A stretch of DNA of 64,000 nt from Pseudomonadota bacterium (GTDB lineage: Bacteria; Desulfobacterota; Desulfovibrionia; Desulfovibrionales; Desulfovibrionaceae): the NCBI GenBank assembly GCA_023460395.1, contig JAEWQB010000010.1:324182-388181 (forward strand), written 5' to 3'. Shown here piece after piece: positions 1-8,212 of the stretch. A program made the translations under genes and the position numbers. The notes below the pieces were generated by a model, which was given only the letters and a program-made list of their open reading frames with translations, was not told the origin of the DNA and searched no databases. Each line of letters opens with the position of its first letter. Position 1 is the stretch's first letter.

Positions 1-160
1 CGCTACCACACCCCACATCCAAAATGCGTTTGCCGGCAAAGGTGACTCCGTTCTCACGGGCCGTGCGCAACATACCGGCCTCGTAGGTGTCTTCTCCTTC
101 TGAAAACCGGGGGAAAGTGTGTGCCTTAGCATTCCAAAACGCCTTCGGATCACCGGACAT
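1..160 (-). CDS. Class I SAM-dependent methyltransferase, N-terminal part (cut by window edge)
   Basis: The visible 53 codons begin MSGDPKAFWNAKAHTFPRF and end in KRILDVGCGS. The last segment is the glycine-rich motif I that binds S-adenosylmethionine in class I methyltransferases. The start ATG lies 2 bases after the stop of the TonB receptor, with GGGAG about 9 bases upstream, so the two genes are co-transcribed. The substrate cannot be told. Being in one operon with an outer-membrane receptor suggests a role linked to the imported ligand, which is inference. The C-terminus lies outside the window. Confidence 0.8.
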   Translation of the reverse strand, partial: MSGDPKAFWNAKAHTFPRFSEGEDTYEAGMLRTARENGVTFAGKRILDVGCGS

Positions 161-162
161 TT

Positions 163-2373
163 CTATAACTCCCATTTGATGCTCACTCCTGCGTTACAAC
201 CCAGTGCGGGAAATCCCCATGATTCCTCGTAGTGTTCGTCTGTAATGTTGTCGGCATACATTTCCAGCGTTATATGCTCGTCCATCTGATAGCGTAAGCT
301 TGCCCCCACGGTGCTGTAGGCCCCCAGAGTGCCTTTATCTAACGCTGCGGTATTGATATAGTATTCACGCTCTCCCACATATGTAAGTGTGGTATCCAGT
401 GTTAGATCTCCGGTAATGGACCACGACAGCCCCACGGTCCCTTTCCAGTCCGGGATATAGTCAAGATGCTTCAGCACCCCATCAGGATCGGAAGGATCAT
501 TGCTTTTTCTACTATCCTGCCATGTTATGGCTGTCTGTAACCAGACAGTATCAAGTATGGGATAGCTGCCATGTAATGTGGCTCCGTATATCTTCGCATC
601 CGTATTATAGGCAGCCCACGCCTGATTGCTCGGAGGACGGCTCACATACACAGCTTTATGCATAATATAATCTGCAATGTTGTAGTAGAATCCAGAAAGC
701 TTAACAAAACCGTGGTTGGCAAAAGTGTATTTATAAGCCACATCCATTCCTCTGGCTGTTTCCGGCTTTAGCCACTTACCTTCCAGATACGGAACATTCA
801 CCGCGGTATCGCTAGAAGCCGCCTGTGAATTCCAATACAGCTCCGGCATGGAGGGGGTTCGGTAATTTTGGTAGACAGCCACCGAAGCAGATTGGCTGTC
901 TGTAAACGCGTAGGTGAGCATAAGTTTGGGGGAAACGGCCCAGTCCTCATACGTTGGCATGCCGCCATCGGGCCGGTACTGAAAACTGTCGAACCGCAGC
1001 CCGTAATCCAAAGTCAGAAAATCGGTAACAGCAAATGTGTCCGCCACGAACATTCCGACGATCTCCGCAGGCGGATTAGGGTCCGAAGACTCCATATCGC
1101 CGGTCCAGCCATTTGCCCCGTGTTTATTGTAGTTTTTGTCCACAAAGCGCACATCAATGCCCCCAGCGCGCATTTTTTTGTACTCTCCCCCCACCAAGAG
1201 TTGATGGTCCCCTACCGAGCCTCCGCCCTTACCCTTAAATCCATACGTCGTATCAACATCCACCATGCGTTCCAGCACCAAATCGCCATCTTTTGTGAGA
1301 GAAGGATTAAAGGCATTGGGACCGGCGGACGGGCCGACCTGCATGCGGGCATTCACATCGGCATAGTTCTTCTCGTGCCGGGTTTCCCTGTTTTTAAACG
1401 CCATAAGCTCAAAGTAGGCGGAGTCTGTCAGCTCCTGCCGGTATGTAATATCCATCAGGTGACGTTCCTTCCGCCAATGGGCATCGTCACCGATAACATT
1501 CATGGAAGGCGTGGGTGAGCCGCCAGCAAAGAATTCCCCACTCGCCACGGGGTATGCACCATCAATAGCGGAGCCGAATCCGGGCAGAGCCGGGTCACTG
1601 TCGCTGGTGGGGTTTCCGTCCGCTCTGTTTGAACGGATTAGCCCCCGACGGGTATCGCTATAGGCGTAGCTAGTTACAAGTTTCGCTTTCCACGGCAGAT
1701 CAAGGTAGAGTTTCGGGTTGGTATGAAACGATTCATAGTCATTGTTGCGCAGATACGGCGCTGCTTTTTGATGGCTCATTCCCATGCTCACACCAAGAGC
1801 CTGAAACTGTTGGGCATAGCTGGCCCGCAGATTATGAAAATCGTGCACACCATCCCAGCCCCCTGTCGTGATATAGACGCTGGCAGCCGGATCTTCTGCG
1901 GGGTGTCTGGAGTATGCGTTTATGACCCCGCCGAGCGCGCTATTGCCATACTCCACAGAGCTTCCCCCCTTTATCACCTCGATTCGCTCAATAGTATCAA
2001 GAGGAATAGTTCCAAAATCGATATAATTCCCCCCGACAACACCGGAAGAGCTAATATTCCTTCCGTCCAAATTCAGCATAATGCGCTTTGATTCCATGCC
2101 CCGGATGGAAATAATGTCACTGCTGTCACCAAAGGCAGCCTTGCGTTTAAAAGAAATTTCAGGGTCGCGAACCAAAAAGTCCGCTACATTATTACTTCTG
2201 TTGCTTTCCGTCACAATGGCTGAAGAACGGTCGAGTTCTTCACCTGCGTCCTGCCCCTGAACCGTTATGGTTTCCAGCACAAAAACTTCCTGCATCAGTC
2301 TTTCTTCCGCTGTGGCGGTCCGCGCCGTCCATACCAGCATCACAAGGATGAACATTGGTATTCGTTTTACCAT
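163..2373 (-). CDS. TonB-dependent outer-membrane receptor
   Basis: This 736-residue protein starts with a signal peptide (residues 1 to about 22, cleaved near TATA-EE). A plug domain follows, with VADFLVRDPEISF, ISIRGMESKRIMLNLDGR and IERIEVIKGGSSVEYGNSALGGVIN, which are hallmarks of TonB receptor plugs. The rest is a beta-barrel with aromatic-rich strands and a typical late NITDEHYEESWGFP segment. It imports a large scarce ligand (siderophore, corrinoid, haem or similar) using TonB energy. The ligand cannot be told from sequence. It shares a transcript with the methyltransferase 2 bases downstream. The start is set by GGAAGGGAG just upstream. A long inverted repeat at 2438-2470 in the upstream region may be its operator. 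Confidence 0.93.
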   Translation of the reverse strand: MVKRIPMFILVMLVWTARTATAEERLMQEVFVLETITVQGQDAGEELDRSSAIVTESNRSNNVADFLVRDPEISFKRKAAFGDSSDIISIRGMESKRIMLNLDGRNISSSGVVGGNYIDFGTIPLDTIERIEVIKGGSSVEYGNSALGGVINAYSRHPAEDPAASVYITTGGWDGVHDFHNLRASYAQQFQALGVSMGMSHQKAAPYLRNNDYESFHTNPKLYLDLPWKAKLVTSYAYSDTRRGLIRSNRADGNPTSDSDPALPGFGSAIDGAYPVASGEFFAGGSPTPSMNVIGDDAHWRKERHLMDITYRQELTDSAYFELMAFKNRETRHEKNYADVNARMQVGPSAGPNAFNPSLTKDGDLVLERMVDVDTTYGFKGKGGGSVGDHQLLVGGEYKKMRAGGIDVRFVDKNYNKHGANGWTGDMESSDPNPPAEIVGMFVADTFAVTDFLTLDYGLRFDSFQYRPDGGMPTYEDWAVSPKLMLTYAFTDSQSASVAVYQNYRTPSMPELYWNSQAASSDTAVNVPYLEGKWLKPETARGMDVAYKYTFANHGFVKLSGFYYNIADYIMHKAVYVSRPPSNQAWAAYNTDAKIYGATLHGSYPILDTVWLQTAITWQDSRKSNDPSDPDGVLKHLDYIPDWKGTVGLSWSITGDLTLDTTLTYVGEREYYINTAALDKGTLGAYSTVGASLRYQMDEHITLEMYADNITDEHYEESWGFPALGCNAGVSIKWEL

Positions 2374-2437
2374 CTCCCTTCCCCTACTCTGTTAGCTGAC
2401 ACCAACCGGACTAAAGTAATACGTAATTTTAAAAAGG

Positions 2438-2470
2438 AACACTTTTTATTACTTTTTTATAAAAAGTGTT
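2438..2470. promoter_or_regulatory. 12-bp perfect inverted repeat upstream of the TonB receptor, probable operator
   Basis: AACACTTTTTAT (2438-2449) and ATAAAAAGTGTT (2459-2470) are perfect complements separated by 9 bases. The site lies 65-97 bases before the receptor start. Its AT-rich dyad form fits a repressor site controlling receptor expression. It does not clearly match the Fur consensus. A weak hairpin terminator is less likely because ilvC already has a strong terminator at 2551-2584. Confidence 0.5.
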
Positions 2471-2550
2471 ACTCATGTATAAAAAAAACAGACTCGCGTC
2501 CAGCAACTAGCTAAAATTTTTAGCGGAGTGCGTTAGTAGACAATGCCCGT

Positions 2551-2584
2551 TGCAAAAACAAAAGCCTCCGCCAAAGGCGGAGGC
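2551..2584 (-). terminator. Rho-independent terminator of ilvC
   Basis: A 9-bp GC stem (2564-2572 with 2576-2584) and a 3-base loop are followed on the minus strand by TTTTGTTTTTG. It lies about 60 bases after the ilvC stop. Confidence 0.9.
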
Positions 2585-2645
2585 TGAATGGAATGCAAAC
2601 GGGGAAACCGGAAACTCCGGTGGTGCACTGCTCCCCAATCGCAAA

Positions 2646-3635
2646 TTACTTTTTAAGCCAAGGCATCATGTCGCGCAGACGCTTGCCCACCGATTCAATG
2701 GGATGGGCGGCTTCCAGACGACGACGGGCCGTGAAGGTGGGGTAGTTTGCCTGCGATTCCAAAATGAAATCCTTGGCAAAGCGCCCTTGCTGAATGTCTT
2801 CCAGCACGCGCTTCATTTCCTTCTTGGTTTCTGCATTCACAATGCGCGGTCCGGTCACGTAGTCGCCGTATTCGGCGGTGTCGGAAATGGAATAGCGCAT
2901 TCTGGCAAGGCCGCCTTCATACAACAGGTCCACGATGAGCTTGGTTTCGTGCAAGCACTCAAAGTACGCGATTTCTGGCTGATATCCGGCTTCTACCAGA
3001 GTTTCAAAACCAGCTTTGATCAGTGCGCTAAGGCCGCCGCACAACACAGCTTGTTCGCCGAAGAGGTCGGTTTCGGTTTCTTCCGCAAAGGTCGTTTCAA
3101 TAACGCCGGAGCGGGTGCCGCCAATACCCTTAGCATAGGCCAAAGCCTTCTCCACAGCCTTGCCCGACGCGTCTTGGTGGACAGCGTACAAGCAGGGAAC
3201 GCCACCACCTTCGGTGTAGGTGCGGCGAACGAGATGGCCCGGACCCTTGGGTGCGACCATGAACACGTCCACATCCTTGGGGGGAACAACCTGGTTAAAA
3301 TGAATGTTAAAGCCGTGAGCGAACACCAGCGATTTGCCAGCAGTCAGATGCGGCTTCACATCCTTTTCATATACGGAGGCCTGATACTGGTCGGGGAGTA
3401 GGATCATGATCAGGTCGGCCTTGGAAGCTGCCTCGGCTGCGGACATAGGCTCGAAGCCGTGTTCCTTGGCAAGAGCATAGTTGGCGCCGCCGGGGCGCTG
3501 ACCGACAATGACGTTCACGCCGGAGTCACGCAGGTTCTGAGCGTGGGCATGGCCCTGGCTGCCGTAACCGATGATGGCAACAGTCTTGTCCTTCAAGACA
3601 TCCAGGTTGGCATCCTGTTCATAATAAACCTTCAT
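2646..3635 (-). CDS. ilvC: Ketol-acid reductoisomerase (class I)
   Basis: This 329-residue enzyme converts acetolactate or acetohydroxybutyrate to the dihydroxy acids of valine, leucine and isoleucine synthesis, using NADPH and Mg2+. The N-terminal Rossmann motif is GYGSQG (23-28). AHGFN holds the catalytic His107. Metal ligands are seen as D190 and E194 (TETDLFGEQ) and E226 and E230 (EIAYFECLHE). The length is that of class I KARI. I chose the start at MKVYYEQDAN because GGGAG lies 5 bases before it and family members begin there; an ORF 10 codons longer is open but lacks support. The gene follows ilvB-ilvN but is separated from them by a terminator and a hairpin. Confidence 0.98.
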   Translation of the reverse strand: MKVYYEQDANLDVLKDKTVAIIGYGSQGHAHAQNLRDSGVNVIVGQRPGGANYALAKEHGFEPMSAAEAASKADLIMILLPDQYQASVYEKDVKPHLTAGKSLVFAHGFNIHFNQVVPPKDVDVFMVAPKGPGHLVRRTYTEGGGVPCLYAVHQDASGKAVEKALAYAKGIGGTRSGVIETTFAEETETDLFGEQAVLCGGLSALIKAGFETLVEAGYQPEIAYFECLHETKLIVDLLYEGGLARMRYSISDTAEYGDYVTGPRIVNAETKKEMKRVLEDIQQGRFAKDFILESQANYPTFTARRRLEAAHPIESVGKRLRDMMPWLKK

Positions 3636-3646
3636 TACTACTCCCT

Positions 3647-3663
3647 GCCGCGCCAGGCGCGGC
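3647..3663 (-). promoter_or_regulatory. Small GC hairpin just upstream of the ilvC ribosome-binding site
   Basis: GCCGCGCC-A-GGCGCGGC forms a stem of about 6-7 bp that ends 1-2 bases before the AGGGAG ribosome-binding site of ilvC. It could protect a processed 5' end or limit translation. This role is inference. Confidence 0.35.
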
Positions 3664-3682
3664 ACACACGTTAGGGTTGGGT

Positions 3683-3725
3683 ATAAAAAAACCCGCCTGA
3701 GAGCCGACTGGCGCTCAGGCGGGTT
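3683..3725 (-). terminator. Rho-independent terminator between ilvN and ilvC
   Basis: AACCCGCCTGAG (3690-3701) pairs perfectly with CTCAGGCGGGTT (3714-3725) around a 12-base loop. On the minus strand the stem is followed by a run of T. It should end most ilvBN transcripts before ilvC, so ilvC needs readthrough or its own promoter. Confidence 0.85.
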
Positions 3726-3740
3726 GCCTGGCTTGGTTCG

Positions 3741-4229
3741 TCAACTCTCGGGTTGCATGGATCGGCGCATGGCGACAGTGCCGGTCCGGGCAATCTCTTT
3801 GATGCCGAAGCGGGTTAGTAGTGCGATGATCGCCTCAATCTTGCCATGGTCGCCCGTGGCTTCTATGGTCAATTCGTTCATGCTCACATCTACTACCTTA
3901 CACCGGAATATGTCGGCTATGCGAAGGATTTCCGCTCTGCGGCTATCTTCCGCATACACCTTCATAAGCGCCATCTCCCGCTCTACGGCAGCGAGGTCCT
4001 GAAAGTCAACAACTTTAATTACTGACACCAGCTTACGCAGTTGCTTGACGATCTGTTCAACAATCTGCTCATCGCCGCTGGTGGTGATAGTCATGAGTGA
4101 CACCCCCTCTTCCAGCGTTGGGGCCACGTTCAGCGAATCGACGTTAAATCCGCGACCACTGAACAACCCTGAAACGCGAGAGAGCACACCGGGTTCATTT
4201 TCCACAAGTACCGACAGTACGTGACGCAT
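3741..4229 (-). CDS. ilvN: Acetolactate synthase small (regulatory) subunit
   Basis: This 162-residue protein opens with an ACT domain (VLSVLVENEPGVLSRVSGLFSGRGFN), which binds the feedback inhibitor valine. A C-terminal half (YAEDSRRAEILRIADIFRCKVVDV) is typical of long IlvH/IlvN-type subunits. It activates the catalytic subunit encoded 11 bases upstream and makes it valine-sensitive. GGAGGG lies 8 bases before the ATG. A second, short ACT subunit with its own large subunit lies at 57-59 kb. Confidence 0.96.
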   Translation of the reverse strand: MRHVLSVLVENEPGVLSRVSGLFSGRGFNVDSLNVAPTLEEGVSLMTITTSGDEQIVEQIVKQLRKLVSVIKVVDFQDLAAVEREMALMKVYAEDSRRAEILRIADIFRCKVVDVSMNELTIEATGDHGKIEAIIALLTRFGIKEIARTGTVAMRRSMQPES

Positions 4230-4240
4230 GGCCTGCCCTC

Positions 4241-5932
4241 CTACACCAGCAGCATTTCTTCAAGCGAGGCGCCGGCAGGCACCATGGGGTATACGTTTTC
4301 CTCCGCCTCCACACGTACGTCTATGACGCAGGTGTTGGGAGAGGCAAACGCCTCCGTGAATACGGGAACCAGTTGAGACTCTTCGGTAATGCGGTAGCCC
4401 GTGGCTCCATAGGCTTCCGCCAGCTTCACGAAGTCCGGCTGCGCATCCATGCAGGTATTGCAGTAGTTCTTCTTGTAGAAAAGCTCCTGCCACTGCCGGA
4501 CCATGCCAAGGTACCCGTTGTTCAGAATGACTATTTTCACCGGAAGCCGGTTGCACACAGCGGTCATAAGCTCCTGACTATTCATCTGGATGGAGCCATC
4601 ACCCGCCACGTCTATGACCAGCTTATCCGGGAAAGCCATCTGTGCGCCTATGGCGGCGGGCAGGCCGTATCCCATGGTGCCAAGCCCGCCGGAGGTCAGC
4701 AGCGTTCTTGGCTTACGGAACTTATAGAACTGGGCGGCCCACATCTGGTTCTGGCCCACCTCGGTGGTGATGATGGCCTCGCCCTTGGTAAGCTCGAAAA
4801 GAGTTTCCACCACCTTCTGCGGCTTGAGCCTACCGTTGCGGATATAGGTGGGCGGCTGCGCCGTCCGCCATTCTTCCACCTGCCGAATCCATTCGGCATG
4901 ATCCCCGCGCCAGTCCGTCTCCGCAAAACGCGAAGCGACAATATCCTGCATACCTGCGAGAGCCTGTCGACAGTCTCCCACCACGGGCACGTGCACCTCC
5001 ACATTTTTACGGATGGAGGTAGGGTCTATGTCGATATGGATAATCTTGGCACCGGGGGCAAAGGTTGAGAGCTTGCCTGTGACCCGGTCGTCAAACCGGG
5101 CACCGGCGGCAATAATAACATCCGCATGGCTGATGGCCTTATTGGCGGCAAATGTGCCATGCATTCCCAACATGCCGAGCCACAGCGGATCGTCCGCGGG
5201 AAACGCGCCCAGCCCCATCAGGCTTCCCACCACGGGAATGCTCAACGTGCGGACCAACTCGCCCAGTTCCGCACTGGCGTTGGACGAAATAACTCCACCG
5301 CCCGCGAACACCAAGGGACGCTTTGCTTGCAGAATATGCTCCACCGCGCGCCGCAACTGATTCAGATTGGGCCGGTAGGTGGGGTTGTAGCTGCGCATCT
5401 TAATGTCGTCGGGATAGCTGAACGCGCACATCTGGTTCTGCACGTCTTTGGGAATATCCACAAGCACGGGGCCCGGTCTCCCGGAACGGGCCAGATAAAA
5501 GGCCTCCTTTATGGTGGAGGCCAGTTTGGTCACATCCTTCACCAGATAATTGTGCTTGGTGCACGGTCTGGTGATGCCGACAATATCCACCTCTTGAAAG
5601 GCGTCATTTCCTATAAGTGGAGTGGGAACCTGTCCCGTCAGAACAACCATGGGAATGGAATCGCAATATGCCGTGGCAATGCCGGTAACGGTGTTGGTCG
5701 CACCGGGCCCCGATGTGACAAGACACACCCCGACTTTGCCGGACGCACGCGCATAGCCATCCGCAGCATGGACCGCCCCTTGTTCGTGCCGAACAAGCAC
5801 GTGGCGGAGATTCTCGTGCCTTGGCAGTTCGTCGTAAATGTCCAGCACCGCCCCGCCGGGGTAGCCGAAGATGACATCCACGCCTTCACAGGCAAGACAC
5901 TCCAAAAGGATCCTGGCCCCACTAAGTTCCAT
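4241..5932 (-). CDS. ilvB: Acetolactate (acetohydroxyacid) synthase large subunit
   Basis: This 563-residue ThDP- and FAD-dependent enzyme condenses pyruvate with pyruvate or 2-oxobutyrate, the first common step of branched amino-acid synthesis. The catalytic glutamate is E50 in LVRHEQGAVHAADGYAR. The ThDP-Mg motif is VAGDGSIQMNSQEL ending in ILNN. The central domain carries the FAD-site region RFDDRVTGKLSTFA. The start follows directly on the stop of the DUF465 gene, with GGAGGG in the end of that gene, so translation is coupled. It forms an operon with ilvN and, through a terminator, ilvC. Confidence 0.97.
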   Translation of the reverse strand: MELSGARILLECLACEGVDVIFGYPGGAVLDIYDELPRHENLRHVLVRHEQGAVHAADGYARASGKVGVCLVTSGPGATNTVTGIATAYCDSIPMVVLTGQVPTPLIGNDAFQEVDIVGITRPCTKHNYLVKDVTKLASTIKEAFYLARSGRPGPVLVDIPKDVQNQMCAFSYPDDIKMRSYNPTYRPNLNQLRRAVEHILQAKRPLVFAGGGVISSNASAELGELVRTLSIPVVGSLMGLGAFPADDPLWLGMLGMHGTFAANKAISHADVIIAAGARFDDRVTGKLSTFAPGAKIIHIDIDPTSIRKNVEVHVPVVGDCRQALAGMQDIVASRFAETDWRGDHAEWIRQVEEWRTAQPPTYIRNGRLKPQKVVETLFELTKGEAIITTEVGQNQMWAAQFYKFRKPRTLLTSGGLGTMGYGLPAAIGAQMAFPDKLVIDVAGDGSIQMNSQELMTAVCNRLPVKIVILNNGYLGMVRQWQELFYKKNYCNTCMDAQPDFVKLAEAYGATGYRITEESQLVPVFTEAFASPNTCVIDVRVEAEENVYPMVPAGASLEEMLLV

Positions 5933-6163
5933 CTAACCCTCCGAAACGCGGTACCGGTCCAATATGCTCAGGAGCCGGGTCTTTCCGTCCAGTTTCTGTT
6001 TCTTCAGCTCTTTCAAGGTCACCTCTTCGGAAGGGGTGCGGGCTATTTTACGTTCAAGCTTTTCCAGCTGTTTTTTGAAGAGGACGTGCCCCTCCCAAAG
6101 GGTTTTCAGTTCGGTGTCCTTGGGAAGATACTTTTCAAGCAGCTCAATGTCTCGTGCTTCCAT
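5933..6163 (-). CDS. DUF465 (YdcH-like) small coiled-coil protein
   Basis: This 76-residue, highly charged helical protein has the DUF465 pattern (ELKTLWEGHVLFKKQLEKLERK followed by ELKKQKLDGKTRLLSIL). No catalytic residues are seen and the function of the family is not known. Its stop codon abuts the ilvB start, and the gene is part of the leftward operon. Confidence 0.85.
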   Translation of the reverse strand: MEARDIELLEKYLPKDTELKTLWEGHVLFKKQLEKLERKIARTPSEEVTLKELKKQKLDGKTRLLSILDRYRVSEG

Positions 6164-6187
6164 AAGTCTCTCTCCTTCCTTTGGAGG

Positions 6188-6496
6188 TTATTCAGCACAG
6201 TCTGTGTTGAGCAATGCCCACACGGGTTCCTCTGCTGATTCTATCCGAATTGTCTTCTGACGGCTGGCGTGCCCCGCCACCAAAGAGAGGCGGTTGGGCC
6301 GCAGGGAAAGCTGTTTTGCCACGTACTCCAAAAGGGCCTTGTTTGCCTTGTTATCTACAGCCGGGGCATTGAGACGAATTTTCAAGCGTCCCTGATGCTC
6401 CCCAACCAACTCACTCCGCTTTGCTCCGGGTTGCACCCATACGCGCAATACAAACGTACCGTCCCCCGCAGGGAAAACATACACCGGCACCGCCAT
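6188..6496 (-). CDS. yggU: UPF0235/DUF167 family protein (YggU-like)
   Basis: This 102-residue protein has the family signature VWVQPGAKRSELVGEHQGRLKIRLNAPAVDNKANKALLEYVAKQL. The family is widespread and its function is unproven. The start lies 2 bases after the divIVA stop with no clear ribosome-binding site, which points to translational coupling. The order yggT-divIVA-yggU recurs in other bacteria. Confidence 0.9.
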   Translation of the reverse strand: MAVPVYVFPAGDGTFVLRVWVQPGAKRSELVGEHQGRLKIRLNAPAVDNKANKALLEYVAKQLSLRPNRLSLVAGHASRQKTIRIESAEEPVWALLNTDCAE

Positions 6497-6498
6497 GT

Positions 6499-7005
6499 CT
6501 ACACATTGCCGGTTTTAAGATAGGCCACCTTTTTTTCCATGACCTCCAGTTCATCTGCCTCTTTCTTGCTCATATCCAGCAATTGCTGATGGGCATCGAT
6601 AACAGCCTGAACTTTCATCTCAAACTGAGCGCGCAGTTTCCGTGACGAAGCAATCTCTTCCTGCACTTTGGCAAGACGCTGATGCCCCTGATTAATCAAA
6701 TTTTCCGCTTTACCGTAGGCCGCATCGATAATGAGCTGGGCCTCACGTTGCGCGGTGGCTTTCAAATCGTCCGTCACACGCTGCGCGGTGAGTAATGTGT
6801 CGCGGAGCGTATTCTCACGTTCTTTAAAATCGCGAACCCGGCTTTCCAGTTCCGCGACCCGCGTCTCCAACCGGGTGCGTTCTTCGCTCAGCGTGCCGAT
6901 GGTGTCGGCCACGTCCTGCATGCAGCGGTCCACCTCGTGGACATCGTACCCGCGTAAGGAACGGGAAAACCGCTGGTTCAGAATATCAATACGGCTGACA
7001 GACAT
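6499..7005 (-). CDS. divIVA: DivIVA-domain coiled-coil protein
   Basis: The protein has 168 residues. The N-terminus (SRIDILNQRFSRSLRGYDVHEVDRCM) is the DivIVA membrane-curvature and polar-targeting motif. Residues about 35-160 form an almost unbroken coiled coil with many E, R, Q and K. DivIVA proteins mark cell poles or septa and recruit division or envelope factors. This short Gram-negative version has no assigned partner here. GGGGG lies 6 bases before the ATG, 11 bases after yggT. Confidence 0.9.
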   Translation of the reverse strand: MSVSRIDILNQRFSRSLRGYDVHEVDRCMQDVADTIGTLSEERTRLETRVAELESRVRDFKERENTLRDTLLTAQRVTDDLKATAQREAQLIIDAAYGKAENLINQGHQRLAKVQEEIASSRKLRAQFEMKVQAVIDAHQQLLDMSKKEADELEVMEKKVAYLKTGNV

Positions 7006-7016
7006 GGCCTACCCCC

Positions 7017-7319
7017 TTAGAAAGAACCAGCGAGTTGGTAAAGCGAACGAACAACAAACATTTTGATGAATTGGATGGCGAGTAACAGAACCACGGGAGA
7101 GAGGTCCAGCCCGCTTATATACGTAAAGGGCAACCATTTGCGAATCCGGTAAAACACAGGTTCCGTAAGGTTACGAATGATTCTGACAACGGGATTATAC
7201 GGGTCCGGGTTGACCCACGAAAGTACCGCCGCGATGATGATTATCCAGAAATAGAGCGAAAGAACCGCATCTAGTATCCCCGCGATACCCAAAAGGAAAT
7301 TTCCAGCAAGTAAATCCAT
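7017..7319 (-). CDS. yggT: YggT family integral membrane protein
   Basis: The protein has about 100 residues and two hydrophobic segments (GIAGILDAVLSLYFWIIIIAAVLSWV and the C-terminal LSPVVLLLAIQFIKMFVV). These flank the family motif NPDPYNPVVRIIRNLTEPVFYRIRKWLP. YggT proteins are linked to osmotic tolerance and to cell-division gene clusters. I chose MDLLAGNFLL as start because GGAGG lies 5 bases before it; a reading 14 codons longer exists without such a site. It is the first gene of the leftward operon that ends with ilvC. Confidence 0.92.
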   Translation of the reverse strand: MDLLAGNFLLGIAGILDAVLSLYFWIIIIAAVLSWVNPDPYNPVVRIIRNLTEPVFYRIRKWLPFTYISGLDLSPVVLLLAIQFIKMFVVRSLYQLAGSF

Positions 7320-7485
7320 GCCACCTCCGAAAAGGGCGAATAGAATATGTTCGTTGTTCACGATCCCGCGTGAATGTGGAAGTCTCCTCTTAGCGGATAT
7401 CTTTCCACCTCTCGCACACCTAAATCAAGCAAAAAAATGCGCCGTTCCGCTTTTCTCCACCGCAACAAATGTCCAAACGCGTGCT

Positions 7486-8154
7486 TTAAGGATGGCCCTT
7501 CCACTGGAGAATAGCTTGGCGCAGACTCCAAAAATCTGGAATGTGCCTATCCGCTGCGAGTGTCTCATTTTTAAAGGCCCAAAAGGGAACACCCGCCCCC
7601 TGCGCCGCCCCTTGGTCCGCCGTGGAATCGCCGATAAATGCAATCTGGCCCGGCTTTGCTCCCCACGCTTCCAAAATGCGAAAGGCGCCTTCTGGATGCG
7701 GCTTGCCCCGGACCACCGCGGCAGTGATGACCGGGAAAAAGTAAGAAGTCATGCCCCACCTGTCCAACGTAAGTTCCATAGTGTTGGTTCTATTGGTGTA
7801 CACAGCCATCCGTATATGCAAGGTCTGCAAGGTGGCCAACAATTCCATAAGTCCCGGCTCCGGGCGCATTAGCGGCATAATCTCCGCCACGTAGTCCACT
7901 GACTTGCGCACGATCGGAATCTCCGCCCAGCGGGAACGGGGAATAATGTACTCTAGTGAAGCCTGCACCGTGGCAAAATGGACAAAGTCCTCCTGCGCCG
8001 GAGCCATGGGAGGAAGCCCCATTCTTTCCAAAATGAGATTATAAAACCGGATATTGCAATCGCGGGTGTCAAACATGACACCGTCACAATCGAAAGCAAG
8101 ACCAATAAGGCCGTCCGGGAAACCTTCCGCGAGAGTTTGTGGGGTCACATACAC
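7486..8154 (-). CDS. HAD-superfamily hydrolase (phosphatase-like)
   Basis: The protein has 222 residues. HAD motif I is DCDGVMFD (nucleophile and acid aspartates), motif II is VYTNRT, the motif III lysine is in VRGKPHPEG, and motif IV is IGDSTADQGAA. It resembles phosphoglycolate or pyrophosphate phosphatases. The substrate is not assignable. The start appears to be GTG with AGGAG 10 bases upstream. It lies 58 bases downstream of a hypothetical gene in the same direction. Confidence 0.9.
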   Translation of the reverse strand: MYVTPQTLAEGFPDGLIGLAFDCDGVMFDTRDCNIRFYNLILERMGLPPMAPAQEDFVHFATVQASLEYIIPRSRWAEIPIVRKSVDYVAEIMPLMRPEPGLMELLATLQTLHIRMAVYTNRTNTMELTLDRWGMTSYFFPVITAAVVRGKPHPEGAFRILEAWGAKPGQIAFIGDSTADQGAAQGAGVPFWAFKNETLAADRHIPDFWSLRQAILQWKGHP

Positions 8155-8212
8155 GAATCACGTTCTCCTTGCGCCGCCAGCACTCGCACAGGAGGAGCGG
8201 CTAACGCTTGTA

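Noticed and set aside
868..1518. Plus-strand ORF inside the TonB receptor gene
   Set aside because: It lies opposite a clearly real gene and its product is not protein-like.
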